Part shown: positions 8,307 to 17,484 of the stretch, in pieces
Numbering within the stretch: position 1 is the stretch's first letter
Layout: the number at the start of each line of letters is the position of its first letter
DNA from: Salinibacter sp. 10B
GTDB taxonomy: Bacteria; Bacteroidota; Rhodothermia; Rhodothermales; Salinibacteraceae
DNA: 64,000 nt
Assembly (NCBI RefSeq): GCF_002954405.1
Contig: NZ_MQWC01000004.1
Coordinates: forward strand, 4,076,790 to 4,140,789
Reading direction: 5' to 3'
Made by a program: the position numbers and the translations under genes
Notes under the pieces: generated by a model
Databases searched by the model: none
What the model saw: the letters and a program-made list of their open reading frames with translations, nothing else
Told to the model about the DNA's origin: nothing

Positions 8307-9518
8307 CTACTGCTCGCCGTCGCCTTCCTCGCCCCGTTGAAGTCCGGGCTGTTCGAGACGGAGCTGGGCCGAGATGCGGTAGGAATAGCCGAGGTCCTGC
8401 GCCGTGAGCCCGGCAAAGTCGCCGAAGCTGAAGTCGATAGAGACCTGCTGCAGGTCGAGCCCGGCGCCAACGGAGGGCGTCAAGTCGAGCCCAATATTTT
8501 TGCCGTACTGGATGCGCTGAAGGCCACTTCGGAGCTCCACCACGCCCTTGTAGCTGAACGCGGCGCCGAGGCGCGGGTGGAAGGACACGTCGCCAACGTT
8601 GGGCACAAAGGCGCCCTGTCCGTCCACCGCCACGTCCACGTCGAGTCCCAGGGTGAGCCGGTGTCCGTCGCCGATTGGCCACACCGCCCCGGATCCAAGC
8701 CGCGCCACCGGGAGCACGAGGGCAGTGCCGCCGGACGGAATCTCCTGGGAGAACACGGCCTGGTATCGTGCCGCGTTGCCGGTATACACCGAGTCGGTTT
8801 CGGGGTTGATGCAGGCCTCGAACGGTTCGTTGTCCACTGGATTCGTGCAGTTGACGTCGAACGCACTGGGGTTTACGCTCCAGCTCTGCAGCATGGTCGA
8901 CACGTCGCGAATGACAGCGCCAAAGCGGTAGGGACCGGTGCGGTATTGCGCCGCCACGTCCATGCTGTAGCCCCAGGCCTCGGCAAAGTCGCCGATGGAG
9001 CGATGAATGCCCTTGAAGTTGATCCCAAGGGTGAGACGGTCGTTCAGGCGGCGGCTGTAGTTGACGAAGAGGGCCCAGTCGGCTGCCGAGAAGCGCGTGA
9101 TGCGGCTCTCGTAGCTTCCCACTGGCGTTCCGCGGTCCGGATTCCAGGCTTCCAGCGTATTGACGATGTCATTGACGCCGCTCCGGAAGGCCGAGATGCC
9201 CACGGTCGAGCGTTCGGTGACCGGGAGCGCCACGCCGCCGTAGTCGAACGAGACGGCCCCGGCGAACCGCTCGACGTGCATGTAGCTGATTTCGGGGTAG
9301 CTGAGGTGGCTCAGGCCGGCCGGATTCCAGTATCCCGCGCTCACCTCATCGGCGAGGCTCACGTAGGCTCCGCCCATGCCGAGGGCCCGCGCATCCACGC
9401 CGCCGGCGAGGAAGTCGGCCCCGTATTTGGCAATGCGTTGACCGTGGGCTGGGGCGATGCCGATCAGGGTCAGAAGAAGAACGACGACGCCCCGTCGGGC
9501 CATCCGGGAAGGAGACAT
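8307..9518 (-). CDS. PorV/PorQ-like outer-membrane protein
   Basis: The 403-residue product has a signal peptide (RGVVVLLLTLIGIAPAHGQ). It is followed by KYGADFLAGGVDARALGMGGAYVSLADEVSAGYWNPAGLS, the hallmark opening of FadL-like PorV/UPF0164 outer-membrane proteins of Bacteroidota. Alternating beta-strand text continues to the end (YRISAQLRL), consistent with a barrel. Such proteins serve type IX secretion or lipid/solute transport. No por genes are next to it, so the role stays open. A second ATG five codons downstream (9503) is an alternative start. Confidence 0.8.
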   Translation of the reverse strand: MSPSRMARRGVVVLLLTLIGIAPAHGQRIAKYGADFLAGGVDARALGMGGAYVSLADEVSAGYWNPAGLSHLSYPEISYMHVERFAGAVSFDYGGVALPVTERSTVGISAFRSGVNDIVNTLEAWNPDRGTPVGSYESRITRFSAADWALFVNYSRRLNDRLTLGINFKGIHRSIGDFAEAWGYSMDVAAQYRTGPYRFGAVIRDVSTMLQSWSVNPSAFDVNCTNPVDNEPFEACINPETDSVYTGNAARYQAVFSQEIPSGGTALVLPVARLGSGAVWPIGDGHRLTLGLDVDVAVDGQGAFVPNVGDVSFHPRLGAAFSYKGVVELRSGLQRIQYGKNIGLDLTPSVGAGLDLQQVSIDFSFGDFAGLTAQDLGYSYRISAQLRLEQPGLQRGEEGDGEQ

Positions 9519-9568
9519 GCTGGGCAGAATCGTGGAGAAGAGCCGACAGCAGTAGGACGAGCGAGGGC

Positions 9569-10915
9569 TCAGGATGTTACGTGTCGGAGGCGGACGGCGA
9601 AGGCCCCGTCGGTGCGGTGTCGATGGGGAAGGGTGGCAAGAAAGCCTTTGTCCGACACCACATCGTCGGGCACAAACCCCTCGGCCGACTCTATTGTGAA
9701 GTCGGGGTGGCGGGCGAGAAAGGCATCAATCCGCTGTTCGTTTTCTTCCGGCTCGATGGTGCACGTGCTGTAGACCAGAAGGCCGCCGGGCCGCACCATG
9801 GTTGCAGCCGCGTCGAGGAGGTCGTCTTGTAGCGCCGCGAGCTCGTCGAGATCCTCGGGCGATCGCTGCCAGCGGAGGTCGGCCCGTTTGGCGAGCACCC
9901 CCAGCCCCGAGCACGGTACATCAAGCAACACACGGTCGGCCTGCGGGGGCTCCGGAAGGTCGGCCATCGCCGTAAGGTCGGCGGCCTCCGTTTCGACCAC
10001 ATCCTCGGTGCCTTGTGCAATCGCGCCTTCCGTGACCTTCTCTAGACGACTCTCATTGGAGTCGATCGCGAGAATGGTGCCCTCACCGTCGAGGCGAGCA
10101 GCCATCGCCATCGTTTTCCCCCCAGGGGCGGCACAGCCGTCGACAATCGTGTCGCCCGGCTGCGGGTCGAGAAGCTGCACTACGAGGCCCGCACTCTCAT
10201 CCTGAACTGCCACGTGCCCGTCGTCGAGAAGGTCGCCCTGCACGAGAGGCTGAAGCCGTTTTAATCGAAGATGGGTGTCGAGGTAGGGCGAGCCGGTAAA
10301 GATGACGTCGTGCTCGTCGAGCCAGTCCTCCACCGCGTCCCGATTCGTGCGAAGCGGGTTGATCCGGACGCTGTACATGGGCCGACGATTATTCCACTCC
10401 AGAAGGTCGGGCGTTTCGTCCAGCCCGAACCGGTCCAGCCACCGTCGGACCATCCAGGTGGGGTGGGAGTAGCGAATGGCCAGGTCCTCTGCGTCGTCTC
10501 CGGTGTCCGGGTTGGGAATGTGCTGCCGGTCCCGGTCGATGGTGCGGAGAAGGGCATTGACGAGGTTGCCCGCCCCCGGTCGGAGGGTCTGCTTTGCAAG
10601 CTCCACGTACTGGTGAACCACCGCTCGGGTGGGCGTCGACTGAAAGAGGAGTTCGTAAAGCCCAAGCCGCAGGATGTGGCGGAGGCGAGACTCCATCGAG
10701 TCGTAATCGTCGTGGTACGCTTCTGCAAGCACGAAGTCGAGCCACCGGCGCTGTCGAGTGACGCCGGCCACCAGCTCGCGCGCTTGTCGGCGGGTGCGGG
10801 CATCAGCATCATCGGCCTGTAGGCGCTCCACGAAGGCCTCATCGTGGTCGACCCGCTCCAGGTGTTCGAGGGCGAGGTAGCGGGAGGACGAGATCGAATC
10901 GGTCGAAGACGACAT
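9569..10915 (-). CDS. rsmB: 16S rRNA (cytosine-967-C5)-methyltransferase
   Basis: RsmB methylates C967 of 16S rRNA using SAM. The 448-residue product starts MSSSTDSIS at 10915. An N-terminal NusB-like helical domain (about 5-140) contains RRQARELVAGVTRQRRWLD and VVHQYVELAKQT. The C-terminal Rossmann methylase has DGCAAPGGKTMAMA for SAM binding, then LLDVPCSGLGVLAKRADLRW with the PCS catalytic motif, and VYSTCTIEPEENEQ with the second conserved Cys. The frame is open for 109 more codons upstream, but that part has no conserved features, so the 10915 start is preferred. Confidence 0.92.
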   Translation of the reverse strand: MSSSTDSISSSRYLALEHLERVDHDEAFVERLQADDADARTRRQARELVAGVTRQRRWLDFVLAEAYHDDYDSMESRLRHILRLGLYELLFQSTPTRAVVHQYVELAKQTLRPGAGNLVNALLRTIDRDRQHIPNPDTGDDAEDLAIRYSHPTWMVRRWLDRFGLDETPDLLEWNNRRPMYSVRINPLRTNRDAVEDWLDEHDVIFTGSPYLDTHLRLKRLQPLVQGDLLDDGHVAVQDESAGLVVQLLDPQPGDTIVDGCAAPGGKTMAMAARLDGEGTILAIDSNESRLEKVTEGAIAQGTEDVVETEAADLTAMADLPEPPQADRVLLDVPCSGLGVLAKRADLRWQRSPEDLDELAALQDDLLDAAATMVRPGGLLVYSTCTIEPEENEQRIDAFLARHPDFTIESAEGFVPDDVVSDKGFLATLPHRHRTDGAFAVRLRHVTS

Positions 10916-11264
10916 AGACGTTCGGACGTTCGGCGAGGACGTAAAAGCGCGGCTGGTACGATTCAGGCCCGGCGGCGTTTTCCCGATTCGTGCGAAAGTA
11001 TCGCGACTTTTCTCGGAGTTGAAATTGAGGAGCTTGGGGGCAGAGCTCGAAGCCTGCGATTGCGTTCGCCTTTCCAGGAATCCGTCGTGCCCATCGGCTC
11101 GGAAATGTCCGGGCAAGGCAGAACGCAATCCACCTCGTCCGGCACACGTGCCGTTCACATAAAGTGCGGCGCATCCCGTAGCAGGGCACCGGACGGCAGT
11201 TGAGCAGGAATAGTCGCACCCGTGTTCACGGCTCCGCCCCACGCTGCGTGCACGAATGGACTCG
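10916..11264. other. Gene-less stretch upstream of rsmB
   Basis: I find no gene or clear structural element in these 349 bases. They separate rsmB from the 3' end of the subtilase gene, both on the minus strand, and should carry the rsmB promoter. Confidence 0.45.
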
Positions 11265-12998
11265 TCACTGCGGGCTCACCTCGGCGGCCCGCTGGAGCGC
11301 GGCGTGAGCATTGACAACGGCCCCCGTACGGGACAACTGCCCGAAGGGAATTTTATCCGATCCTCCGGGTCTTCTTACCTGCACGTCCTTGTAGGACGTA
11401 GCGGTTTCCAGGATAATAGACCGCACCTGGGCCGTCGTGAGCTCCGGAAAGTAGGCCATGATAAGTGCCGCTACCCCCGACACCATCGGGGCGGCCATAC
11501 TCGTGCCCGAATTGCGCTCGTACTTGTTTTCTGGCACGGTCGAGTAGATGGCGCGACCCGGCGCGAACACATCCACCGTCTCGTCTCCATAGTTGCTGAA
11601 AGGGGCAGCCAGGTCCGACTCGCCCTTCCACGAAGAGGCGCCAACCTCGATCCAGTGTTGCGCCTGTCCGCCCCCCAGGTAGTTTCGCGTCGGGTAGTTT
11701 TCGGTCGTGTCCACGTCGGCCCCGTCATTGCCCGCTGCGTGTACCATAAGCACGTCCATCGAGTCAGCGAACTGCACGGCAGCATCCACAACCTCTTTGG
11801 AGGGGGAATATCCTTTTCCAAAGCTCATGTTGATGACGTCCGCGCCGTTGTTGGCGGCGTAGCGAATGGCGTTGGCGACATCCTTATCGCGCTCATCGCC
11901 ATTTGGCACGGTGCGGACGGACATGATACGCACAGCGGTGGCGATGCCGTTGATGCCGACGTCGTTGTTTCTGGCAGCAGCCACGATGCCGCCCACGTGC
12001 GTGCCATGGTTGGCATCGGGGCCGGTCACGTCGTTGTTGCCGTAGTACCGCTCCGTCTTGTCGGCGTAATCGTCACCCACGATGGAGCGCGGATTGAAGT
12101 CGGGGTTGTAGTTGTATTCCACCCGCCGCTTCAGGGCATCGTAGTACTCATAGATGTCTTCCGGCCCGAGATTCTGGTTGTAAAAGTACTGGAGGATCTC
12201 CCGGGCGCGAGACACCTTCTGCTCGGAGGTTGAGATGGTGTCGACGGCGGCCTGCGAGAGCGAGTCGGTCCCGAGGTACTCGGTGAGGATCTTTTCTGAG
12301 AACTGTACGGCATCCCGGGCCTTGCGGACGTTGGCGAGTTCCTGTTTTGCCTGCTGTCGTTTCTTCTGGAACTTTGCTTTGAGGGTCTGGAAGCGCTGAT
12401 ATGCATCGCGCTGGCCGGAGGGCACCTCTGCCGAGTCTACATCGGCAAAACGCTCCCGAAACTTGACGTAGAGCCGCGTCAACTCGTAGGTGTCTTGGTT
12501 GACATTTTTGCCGTTGGGGCCGCCGATGAAATTCCATCCGTTCACGTCGTCGACGTACCCATTGCCGTCATCGTCTTCGTTGTTGCCGGGCACCTCGTCG
12601 TCGTTCGTCCAGGTGGTCACACTCAGGTCCTCGTGCTCCACGTCGACGCCGGAGTCGATGATGGCAACCACGACAGTGTCTTGCGGGGAGCGGTTCTTCA
12701 GCACCGTCTCGTAGGCCGTGCGGGTGGCGAGGCCTGGAATGCGCGCCGATGCGCCATCGAGGTGAAACCAGTCTTGCGGGGCTTTCGAAGGAAGGGCCGT
12801 CTCCCGGGCGGACGTGTCGGATGCTGCCGATTGAGAGGCCGATGTGTTCGTTTCGGACTGGGGCGACTCGGATTGGGAAGGCGATTCCGTTTGGGGGGAG
12901 GAGGACGTTGTGGGCTGGCTGGAGGTGCACCCGGCCAGCAAGAGGGCACACGCAAGCGCGGCAATCGTGGGGAAGAAAACCGTGGGGCGGTACGTCAT
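11265..12998 (-). CDS. Subtilisin-like (S8) serine protease lipoprotein
   Basis: The 577-residue protein starts at 12998 with a signal peptide and lipobox LLLAGC, then a ~45-residue Ser/Gln/Thr-rich linker. The catalytic triad is visible: Asp in VVAIIDSGVDVEHED, His in NHGTHVGGIVAA, and Ser in NSGTSMAAPMVSGVAA. Between Asp and His there is an unusually long, charged, helix-rich insert of about 150 residues (LTRLYVKFRERF through ILQYFYNQN). Most subtilases have a much shorter segment there. It should act at the cell envelope as a general or maturation protease. The upstream frame to 13031 adds 11 residues and is less likely. Confidence 0.9.
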   Translation of the reverse strand: MTYRPTVFFPTIAALACALLLAGCTSSQPTTSSSPQTESPSQSESPQSETNTSASQSAASDTSARETALPSKAPQDWFHLDGASARIPGLATRTAYETVLKNRSPQDTVVVAIIDSGVDVEHEDLSVTTWTNDDEVPGNNEDDDGNGYVDDVNGWNFIGGPNGKNVNQDTYELTRLYVKFRERFADVDSAEVPSGQRDAYQRFQTLKAKFQKKRQQAKQELANVRKARDAVQFSEKILTEYLGTDSLSQAAVDTISTSEQKVSRAREILQYFYNQNLGPEDIYEYYDALKRRVEYNYNPDFNPRSIVGDDYADKTERYYGNNDVTGPDANHGTHVGGIVAAARNNDVGINGIATAVRIMSVRTVPNGDERDKDVANAIRYAANNGADVINMSFGKGYSPSKEVVDAAVQFADSMDVLMVHAAGNDGADVDTTENYPTRNYLGGGQAQHWIEVGASSWKGESDLAAPFSNYGDETVDVFAPGRAIYSTVPENKYERNSGTSMAAPMVSGVAALIMAYFPELTTAQVRSIILETATSYKDVQVRRPGGSDKIPFGQLSRTGAVVNAHAALQRAAEVSPQ

Positions 12999-13095
12999 GA
13001 ACAGAGGGGGGGACGATCGAGGGAAAAACACGAATCGGATCCCGAGCCGTCACCGGATCGGGGGGCGCCCAACGCAGTCGCGGTCGGGGCGGGGG

Positions 13096-13683
13096 CTATG
13101 CAAGCACCGGTCCCTGCAGGGTGCCCTTGAGCTCGGGAGGGAGTCCAAAGTGCTCGTCCCGGAAGCCCCCAAGCTCGTCTAACGTCTCATTCGAAAGGCG
13201 CTGCACGAGCTCATCGACTGCCGGCCCCCCAATCATGAGAGGAAGGTGCGTGAGCAGCATCTCGGTGCCCCGGCAATGGGCAAGAATCTGATATTCGCAC
13301 AACTCTGCCTTCGGGGTGTCGTGGACGATGCAGTGTTGCGTCCAGCGTGTGGGGTCGAGGGAGTCCTGGTCGAGCAGCGAAGCAGTGCGCCTGGGAAGGT
13401 CGACGTGCTCGTTGAGGTAGGCCGTGCAGCGCTGCCTCGACTGTGCCGAAAACGACTGGCTCAGCGAGGCGTGGCAGCGAAGGCAGAGAGCATACCCAAA
13501 GACCGTTTCTTCCACGTCGTACGCCTCAAATGACCGATATCCCTTTTCGATGACGTACTCCGTCCCGTCCTGGTGGAGCGGACGGTCGCAGGCGAGGCAC
13601 GTCTCGAATGGCGCCTCTGTGTCCTCGGCGTAGAACGAGGGAGGAATGGGAACCCGTTGGGGAAGCACAGGGAGGAAAGACAC
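13096..13683 (-). CDS. Conserved-looking hypothetical protein with two CxxC pairs
   Basis: I do not recognise a named family. The 195-residue protein has CLACDRP near residue 29 and CLRCHAS near residue 67, which together could hold a structural zinc. Aromatic and acidic residues around them (EYVIEKGYRSFEAYDVEETVFGYALC) suggest a folded N-terminal domain. The C-terminal half is helical and contains LLTHLPLMIGGPAVDELVQRLSNETLDELGGF. No signal peptide or membrane segment is seen, so it is probably cytoplasmic. Confidence 0.65.
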   Translation of the reverse strand: MSFLPVLPQRVPIPPSFYAEDTEAPFETCLACDRPLHQDGTEYVIEKGYRSFEAYDVEETVFGYALCLRCHASLSQSFSAQSRQRCTAYLNEHVDLPRRTASLLDQDSLDPTRWTQHCIVHDTPKAELCEYQILAHCRGTEMLLTHLPLMIGGPAVDELVQRLSNETLDELGGFRDEHFGLPPELKGTLQGPVLA

Positions 13684-14102
13684 GTTCGGGAAAACCGGTT
13701 CACCCGTCGACAGTCACGACACTCCATTGTAAATACGATTCCGGGGGAAGTTCGGGCGGACGAGGGGCGCCCAGGCCTTTCGGCACGCTCGGGAGAGGAG
13801 TAGACGTTTCGCGATAGCGGGGCAGCATGTTGATTTTAGGGGGGATTGTTGACATTCCTTTTGAAAGGGGAGACCTTATAGAGTCCCTTTTACTGAGTAT
13901 GGAGTTCATCCATTTTCGTCGTCGGAGAATCGCGGGCCCGAATCTCTGGGGACAGGGGTGTGACACGATTCTTGCCTCTTTCCTCAGAGCGTCTCTACCT
14001 GCAGTCGTCAATCGTTTTGTGACTTGGGGAGGAGAGGCTGGGGACAACTCCACAGCGATTGCTTCGCATCGCACGACAATCTCAAACAAGCCTCTTCCTG
14101 CG
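13684..14102. other. Divergent promoter region
   Basis: These 419 bases lie between the 5' ends of two divergent genes and should hold both promoters. A frame in phase with the downstream lipoprotein is open from 13827, but the signal peptide and lipobox place the real start at 14103. I see no reliable promoter match, repeat or RNA. Confidence 0.45.
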
Positions 14103-15641
14103 ATGTCGTGGTTTCGGTTGGGCTGTACAGGGCTTACGCTCGTCGTTTTCGTATTCGTTGCCGCGTGTACGGCGTCGGAGACGGTCACACAGACGCAGAC
14201 GCGTCTGCGGAGCGTAGAGAACTATCGTACGGTTGACGTTCAGGCGATGACAAATCTCCTGAAGGAGTACCGAAGGTCTGATGAGGATGAGGTGCTCTAT
14301 GAGATGGAGAGCGGCATGCTACATCATTTTCGGGGAAACTGGGAGGAAAGTGCAGGCCATTTTCAACAGGCCGATCGGGCCATTGAACGTCACTACACGA
14401 AGGACATCTCCAAAAATCTAAAGTCGTTTCTGATCAATGATCTCCAGCTTCCTTATGAGGGGGAGCCGTATGAGAGCATTTACCTTACCACCTTCAATTG
14501 CCTGAACTATTTACACATGGGGGATATGCAGGGCGCCTTGGTGGAGATGCGGCGGATTAATCACAAGCTGGAGCTCTTAAATGACCGCTATCGAGGGATT
14601 GCCCAGTCCCTAATGAAGCGCGATACGGCCCTAACGGCCGTGAAAGAAGCCGACGAAAAGCTGGAAGGGGTTCAACTTCTCTCGAAAGATGGGATGGCGC
14701 CGGAGATTCGACAGAATAGCGCCCTGGGGCGGTTTCTTACCACCGTCCTGTACGGGAAGACGGGAGCGCCGGACGATGCTCACATTGAGCTTCAAAAGCT
14801 CCGGACGGCCCTCGAAGACCAGGGGCAGTTACGTTTTCTCTCGTCCCTCGCGCAGGCGAGCAGCTCCGAAAGGGAATCGGACAATGATGCGATCCCATCC
14901 ACCTGGGCACAAGAGGAGTGGACAGCTTCGGATGTGCTTTCCTCTCTTTTCGAAATGCAGTACACGATGTCGGAGGAGCCGGCCGGGCCCACGACGGCTC
15001 CGGAGGCCAAGTCCGCTGCCGTGTCCATCCCGAGGCCCAGCCAACTTACGCAGGGGCGGCACTACAATACGCTTCTTCTCGCCTTTACGGGACAGGCCCC
15101 GATCAAAGAGGAGCGGGCCTTTCACATCCCGGTTCCCGTGAATGACGAAATCGTCCAGTTGCATTTTGCCGTCCCGATCCTGAAGTCGCCGGAATCCAGA
15201 GTAGAACAGGTACGAGTGCTTGCGGCCGGCGACACGGTGGACGTGCCAATGGTGGAAAATATGCAAAGGGTGGCCCACGAGATGTTCGATCAACGAAAGC
15301 CCATCGTGTACACCCGAGCGGTGGTCCGCGCATTTTTGAAGATGGGGGCGACGGAAGGAGCGCAAAAGTTGGCCAAAGATGAGTTGGGCGATACCGCTGG
15401 ATTTCTCGCAAAGCACGCCGGGAATCTGATGAGCAGTCAGGCGGCACAGGCCGACACCCGGGGGTGGCAAACGATGCCGGGGCACGCACATGCCCTCGTG
15501 GCTCAACTGCCGAAAGGAGAGCAGACAGTCACCTTTGAGTATCTCTCCGATCGGGGCCACGTCCTGAAGCGACGAACCCGCACCGTGACCGTCCGCGAGG
15601 GAAACGATCTTGCCCTTGCGGAGTCGATCTATCTGAAATAG
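14103..15641 (+). CDS. COG3014-like TPR lipoprotein
   Basis: The 512-residue product starts MSWFRLGCTG and has a lipobox FVAAC at about residues 18-22, so it is an envelope lipoprotein. The N-terminal third is helical and TPR-like: EVLYEMESGMLHHFRGNWEESAGHFQQADRA and YESIYLTTFNCLNYLHMGDMQGALVEMRRIN. This layout matches COG3014, a family usually encoded just before LPP20 and LpoB homologues, exactly as seen here. It is probably part of a periplasmic complex linked to peptidoglycan synthase activation. That function is inferred from context. Confidence 0.8.
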   Translation: MSWFRLGCTGLTLVVFVFVAACTASETVTQTQTRLRSVENYRTVDVQAMTNLLKEYRRSDEDEVLYEMESGMLHHFRGNWEESAGHFQQADRAIERHYTKDISKNLKSFLINDLQLPYEGEPYESIYLTTFNCLNYLHMGDMQGALVEMRRINHKLELLNDRYRGIAQSLMKRDTALTAVKEADEKLEGVQLLSKDGMAPEIRQNSALGRFLTTVLYGKTGAPDDAHIELQKLRTALEDQGQLRFLSSLAQASSSERESDNDAIPSTWAQEEWTASDVLSSLFEMQYTMSEEPAGPTTAPEAKSAAVSIPRPSQLTQGRHYNTLLLAFTGQAPIKEERAFHIPVPVNDEIVQLHFAVPILKSPESRVEQVRVLAAGDTVDVPMVENMQRVAHEMFDQRKPIVYTRAVVRAFLKMGATEGAQKLAKDELGDTAGFLAKHAGNLMSSQAAQADTRGWQTMPGHAHALVAQLPKGEQTVTFEYLSDRGHVLKRRTRTVTVREGNDLALAESIYLK

Positions 15642-15658
15642 GAGCTCTCTACGTTGTT

Positions 15659-16717
15659 ATGCATCGCCTCGATCGCGTCGTTCTCTCTGTGTTCGTTCTG
15701 AGCGGGCTCGCCTTTGGATTAACGGGTTGCTCCGGAGGGGCCACGGCCCAGCAAACCGCGTCGTCGCCACCGAACTGGTTTCTGAGTCCGGATGAGGCCT
15801 ACAGTGAAAGTCGGTATCTCACCGCGGTCTCCTCCGCCTCGACGGCACAGGCCGCTCAGGACAAGGCGTTTGGCAACCTGGCCCGCATTTTTGAGGCCGA
15901 CATTCAGGCAAGCCAGGCGCTCCGCGAGGAGTACGAGGAGGTACAACGGGGAGGCAACGTGACCCAGAGCCAACAGGACACGCGCATGATTACGCGTTCT
16001 GACATCCGGTCCAACCAGAAGCTGTTGAACTCAGAAGTGCTGGAGCAACAGCAAGTGGGAGATACCTATTACGCAATGGTTGGAATGGAACGCCAGGAGA
16101 CGGTCAGTATCTACACCGAAGAAATTGAGACCAACCGGCGCAAGATCAAGGACTACCGGGCCACGGCCCAGCAGACGGAGAATCCGATTACTCGGCTTGC
16201 CTTTTTGCAGAAGGCCCTTGTGTTCGCCAAGGTCAATGATCGGCTGGTTACGCAGCGCAACATTGTGGCTGGCGGAGCGGCTCCGAGCACGGGCGCGTCC
16301 CCCGTCACGGCGTTGGAAAAATCCGTGCGAGAGGCTCAGGCGGCATGTCCGGTGGTCGTCCAGGCGGCATCCGACGATATTCCGTCGTCTATCGTGGACC
16401 AGGTGGGGGCCACCCTGGAAACGGCGGGCTTTCGGGTGGTTGCGTCGCCGGAGGAAGCAATCCTGGAGGCGCGAGTGAAGTACAACGAGCGTCCGGCCCT
16501 GGAAAGCCGGGACCAGGAGTTTTTACGGTGGACCCTTGCCATTGAGTTGACCGACCGTACGATTCAGCAAACCCTTGAAACCTTTACGACCGAGCAGCGC
16601 GCCGGGGCGATGTCGGAGGCCGCACTGAAGCGACGGGCCCACAATGGGGCGCGGCGAGCCGTGGAAAATGACTTCTCCACATTTCTTAATCAGACTCTTC
16701 TGAATATCAACCAGTAG
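15659..16717 (+). CDS. LPP20-like lipoprotein
   Basis: The 352-residue product has a signal peptide and lipobox (GLTGC). The following region, PPNWFLSPDEAYSESRYLTAVSSASTAQAAQDKAFGNLARIFEADIQA, is typical of the LPP20/FlgT-N-like fold, in which aromatic-Pro-x-W and an Ala-rich helix precede the core domain. It starts 17 bases after the COG3014-like gene and ends 11 bases before the LpoB-like gene, so the three form an operon. The role in the envelope is inferred; homologues are lipoproteins of unclear function. Confidence 0.8.
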   Translation: MHRLDRVVLSVFVLSGLAFGLTGCSGGATAQQTASSPPNWFLSPDEAYSESRYLTAVSSASTAQAAQDKAFGNLARIFEADIQASQALREEYEEVQRGGNVTQSQQDTRMITRSDIRSNQKLLNSEVLEQQQVGDTYYAMVGMERQETVSIYTEEIETNRRKIKDYRATAQQTENPITRLAFLQKALVFAKVNDRLVTQRNIVAGGAAPSTGASPVTALEKSVREAQAACPVVVQAASDDIPSSIVDQVGATLETAGFRVVASPEEAILEARVKYNERPALESRDQEFLRWTLAIELTDRTIQQTLETFTTEQRAGAMSEAALKRRAHNGARRAVENDFSTFLNQTLLNINQ

Positions 16718-16728
16718 TCGAATCCACT

Positions 16729-17361
16729 ATGACCAGACCCAACGCCATGCTCGGTAGTCTTCGAATCTCGTCCTTTTTGCTTTTTGCTCTGTGCCTTTTC
16801 GTTGCGTGTGGCCCGTCGCGCACCACCACTCGGGTGAGTCCCGACCAGCAGACCGACCTGTCGGGCCGCTGGAATGAGACCGATGCCAAGATGGTGGTGG
16901 ACGAAATGATTGGGGGAATGCTGGAAAGCGCGTGGCTACAGCGCTGGAATCAGGAGCACGACGACCGCCCGACGCTGATCATCGGGCCCATTCGGAACAA
17001 GACGATGCAACACATTGACGAGGAGATCTTCATCAAAGACATTGAGCGCAACCTCGTCAACTCCGGCAAGGTCCGATTCGTCGCGGCGGCTGATGAGCGG
17101 GAAGCCCTTCGGGCGGAGCGAGAAGACCAGCAGACCCATGCGACGATGGAGTCGGCCGCGCAGATGGCTCAGGAGGTCGGTGCCGACTACATGGTGTACG
17201 GCACCATCAGCTCTAACGTCCAGGAAAACCTTGAGGGGGACAAGTCGAGCTTGTTTTACACCGTCAACCTGGAGCTGCTGAACATTGAGTCCAACGTCAA
17301 GGCGTGGCTCAACGAGAAGGAAATCAAGAAGATCGTGGAGCGGAGCAAGGCGAGCTTGTAA
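16729..17361 (+). CDS. LpoB-like penicillin-binding protein activator
   Basis: In Escherichia coli LpoB is an outer-membrane lipoprotein that reaches through the periplasm and activates PBP1b. The 210-residue product here has a lipobox (FVAC) and the LpoB core: DAKMVVDEMIGGMLES, PTLIIGPIRNKT, HIDEEIFIKDIERNLVNSGKVRFV, GADYMVYGTISSNVQE, and the end LLNIESNVKAWLNEKEIKK. Length matches E. coli LpoB (about 213). It is the last gene of the three-lipoprotein operon and is followed by a bidirectional terminator. Confidence 0.85.
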   Translation: MTRPNAMLGSLRISSFLLFALCLFVACGPSRTTTRVSPDQQTDLSGRWNETDAKMVVDEMIGGMLESAWLQRWNQEHDDRPTLIIGPIRNKTMQHIDEEIFIKDIERNLVNSGKVRFVAAADEREALRAEREDQQTHATMESAAQMAQEVGADYMVYGTISSNVQENLEGDKSSLFYTVNLELLNIESNVKAWLNEKEIKKIVERSKASL

Positions 17362-17411
17362 CCGCTATGTGCCGTGTCGTCGGGCGAGACGGAGGGGACC
17401 GGAGCGGCAAA

Positions 17412-17453
17412 AAAAGAAGGGGACGGCATGAGTGATGTCATGCCGTCCCCTTT
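17412..17453. terminator. Bidirectional terminator between lpoB-like gene and aspS
   Basis: A 13-bp perfect stem (17419-17431 with 17438-17450, arm GGGGACGGCATGA) closes a 6-nt loop. Read on the minus strand it is followed by a CTTCTTTTTTT tract, so it terminates aspS well. On the plus strand only TTT follows, so it is weaker for the LpoB-like operon. Confidence 0.85.
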
Positions 17454-17484
17454 GGAATGTGCGTCTACAGCGTGAACTGGGGCG

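Noticed and set aside
8337-9773. Plus-strand open frame of 478 codons opposite the PorV-like gene
   Set aside because: It is antisense to a gene with a signal peptide and family motifs, and crosses into rsmB.
13849-13881. TTGACA followed by TTATAG upstream of the COG3014-like gene
   Set aside because: The spacer is 21 bases, too long for a standard promoter, and this phylum uses a different promoter consensus.
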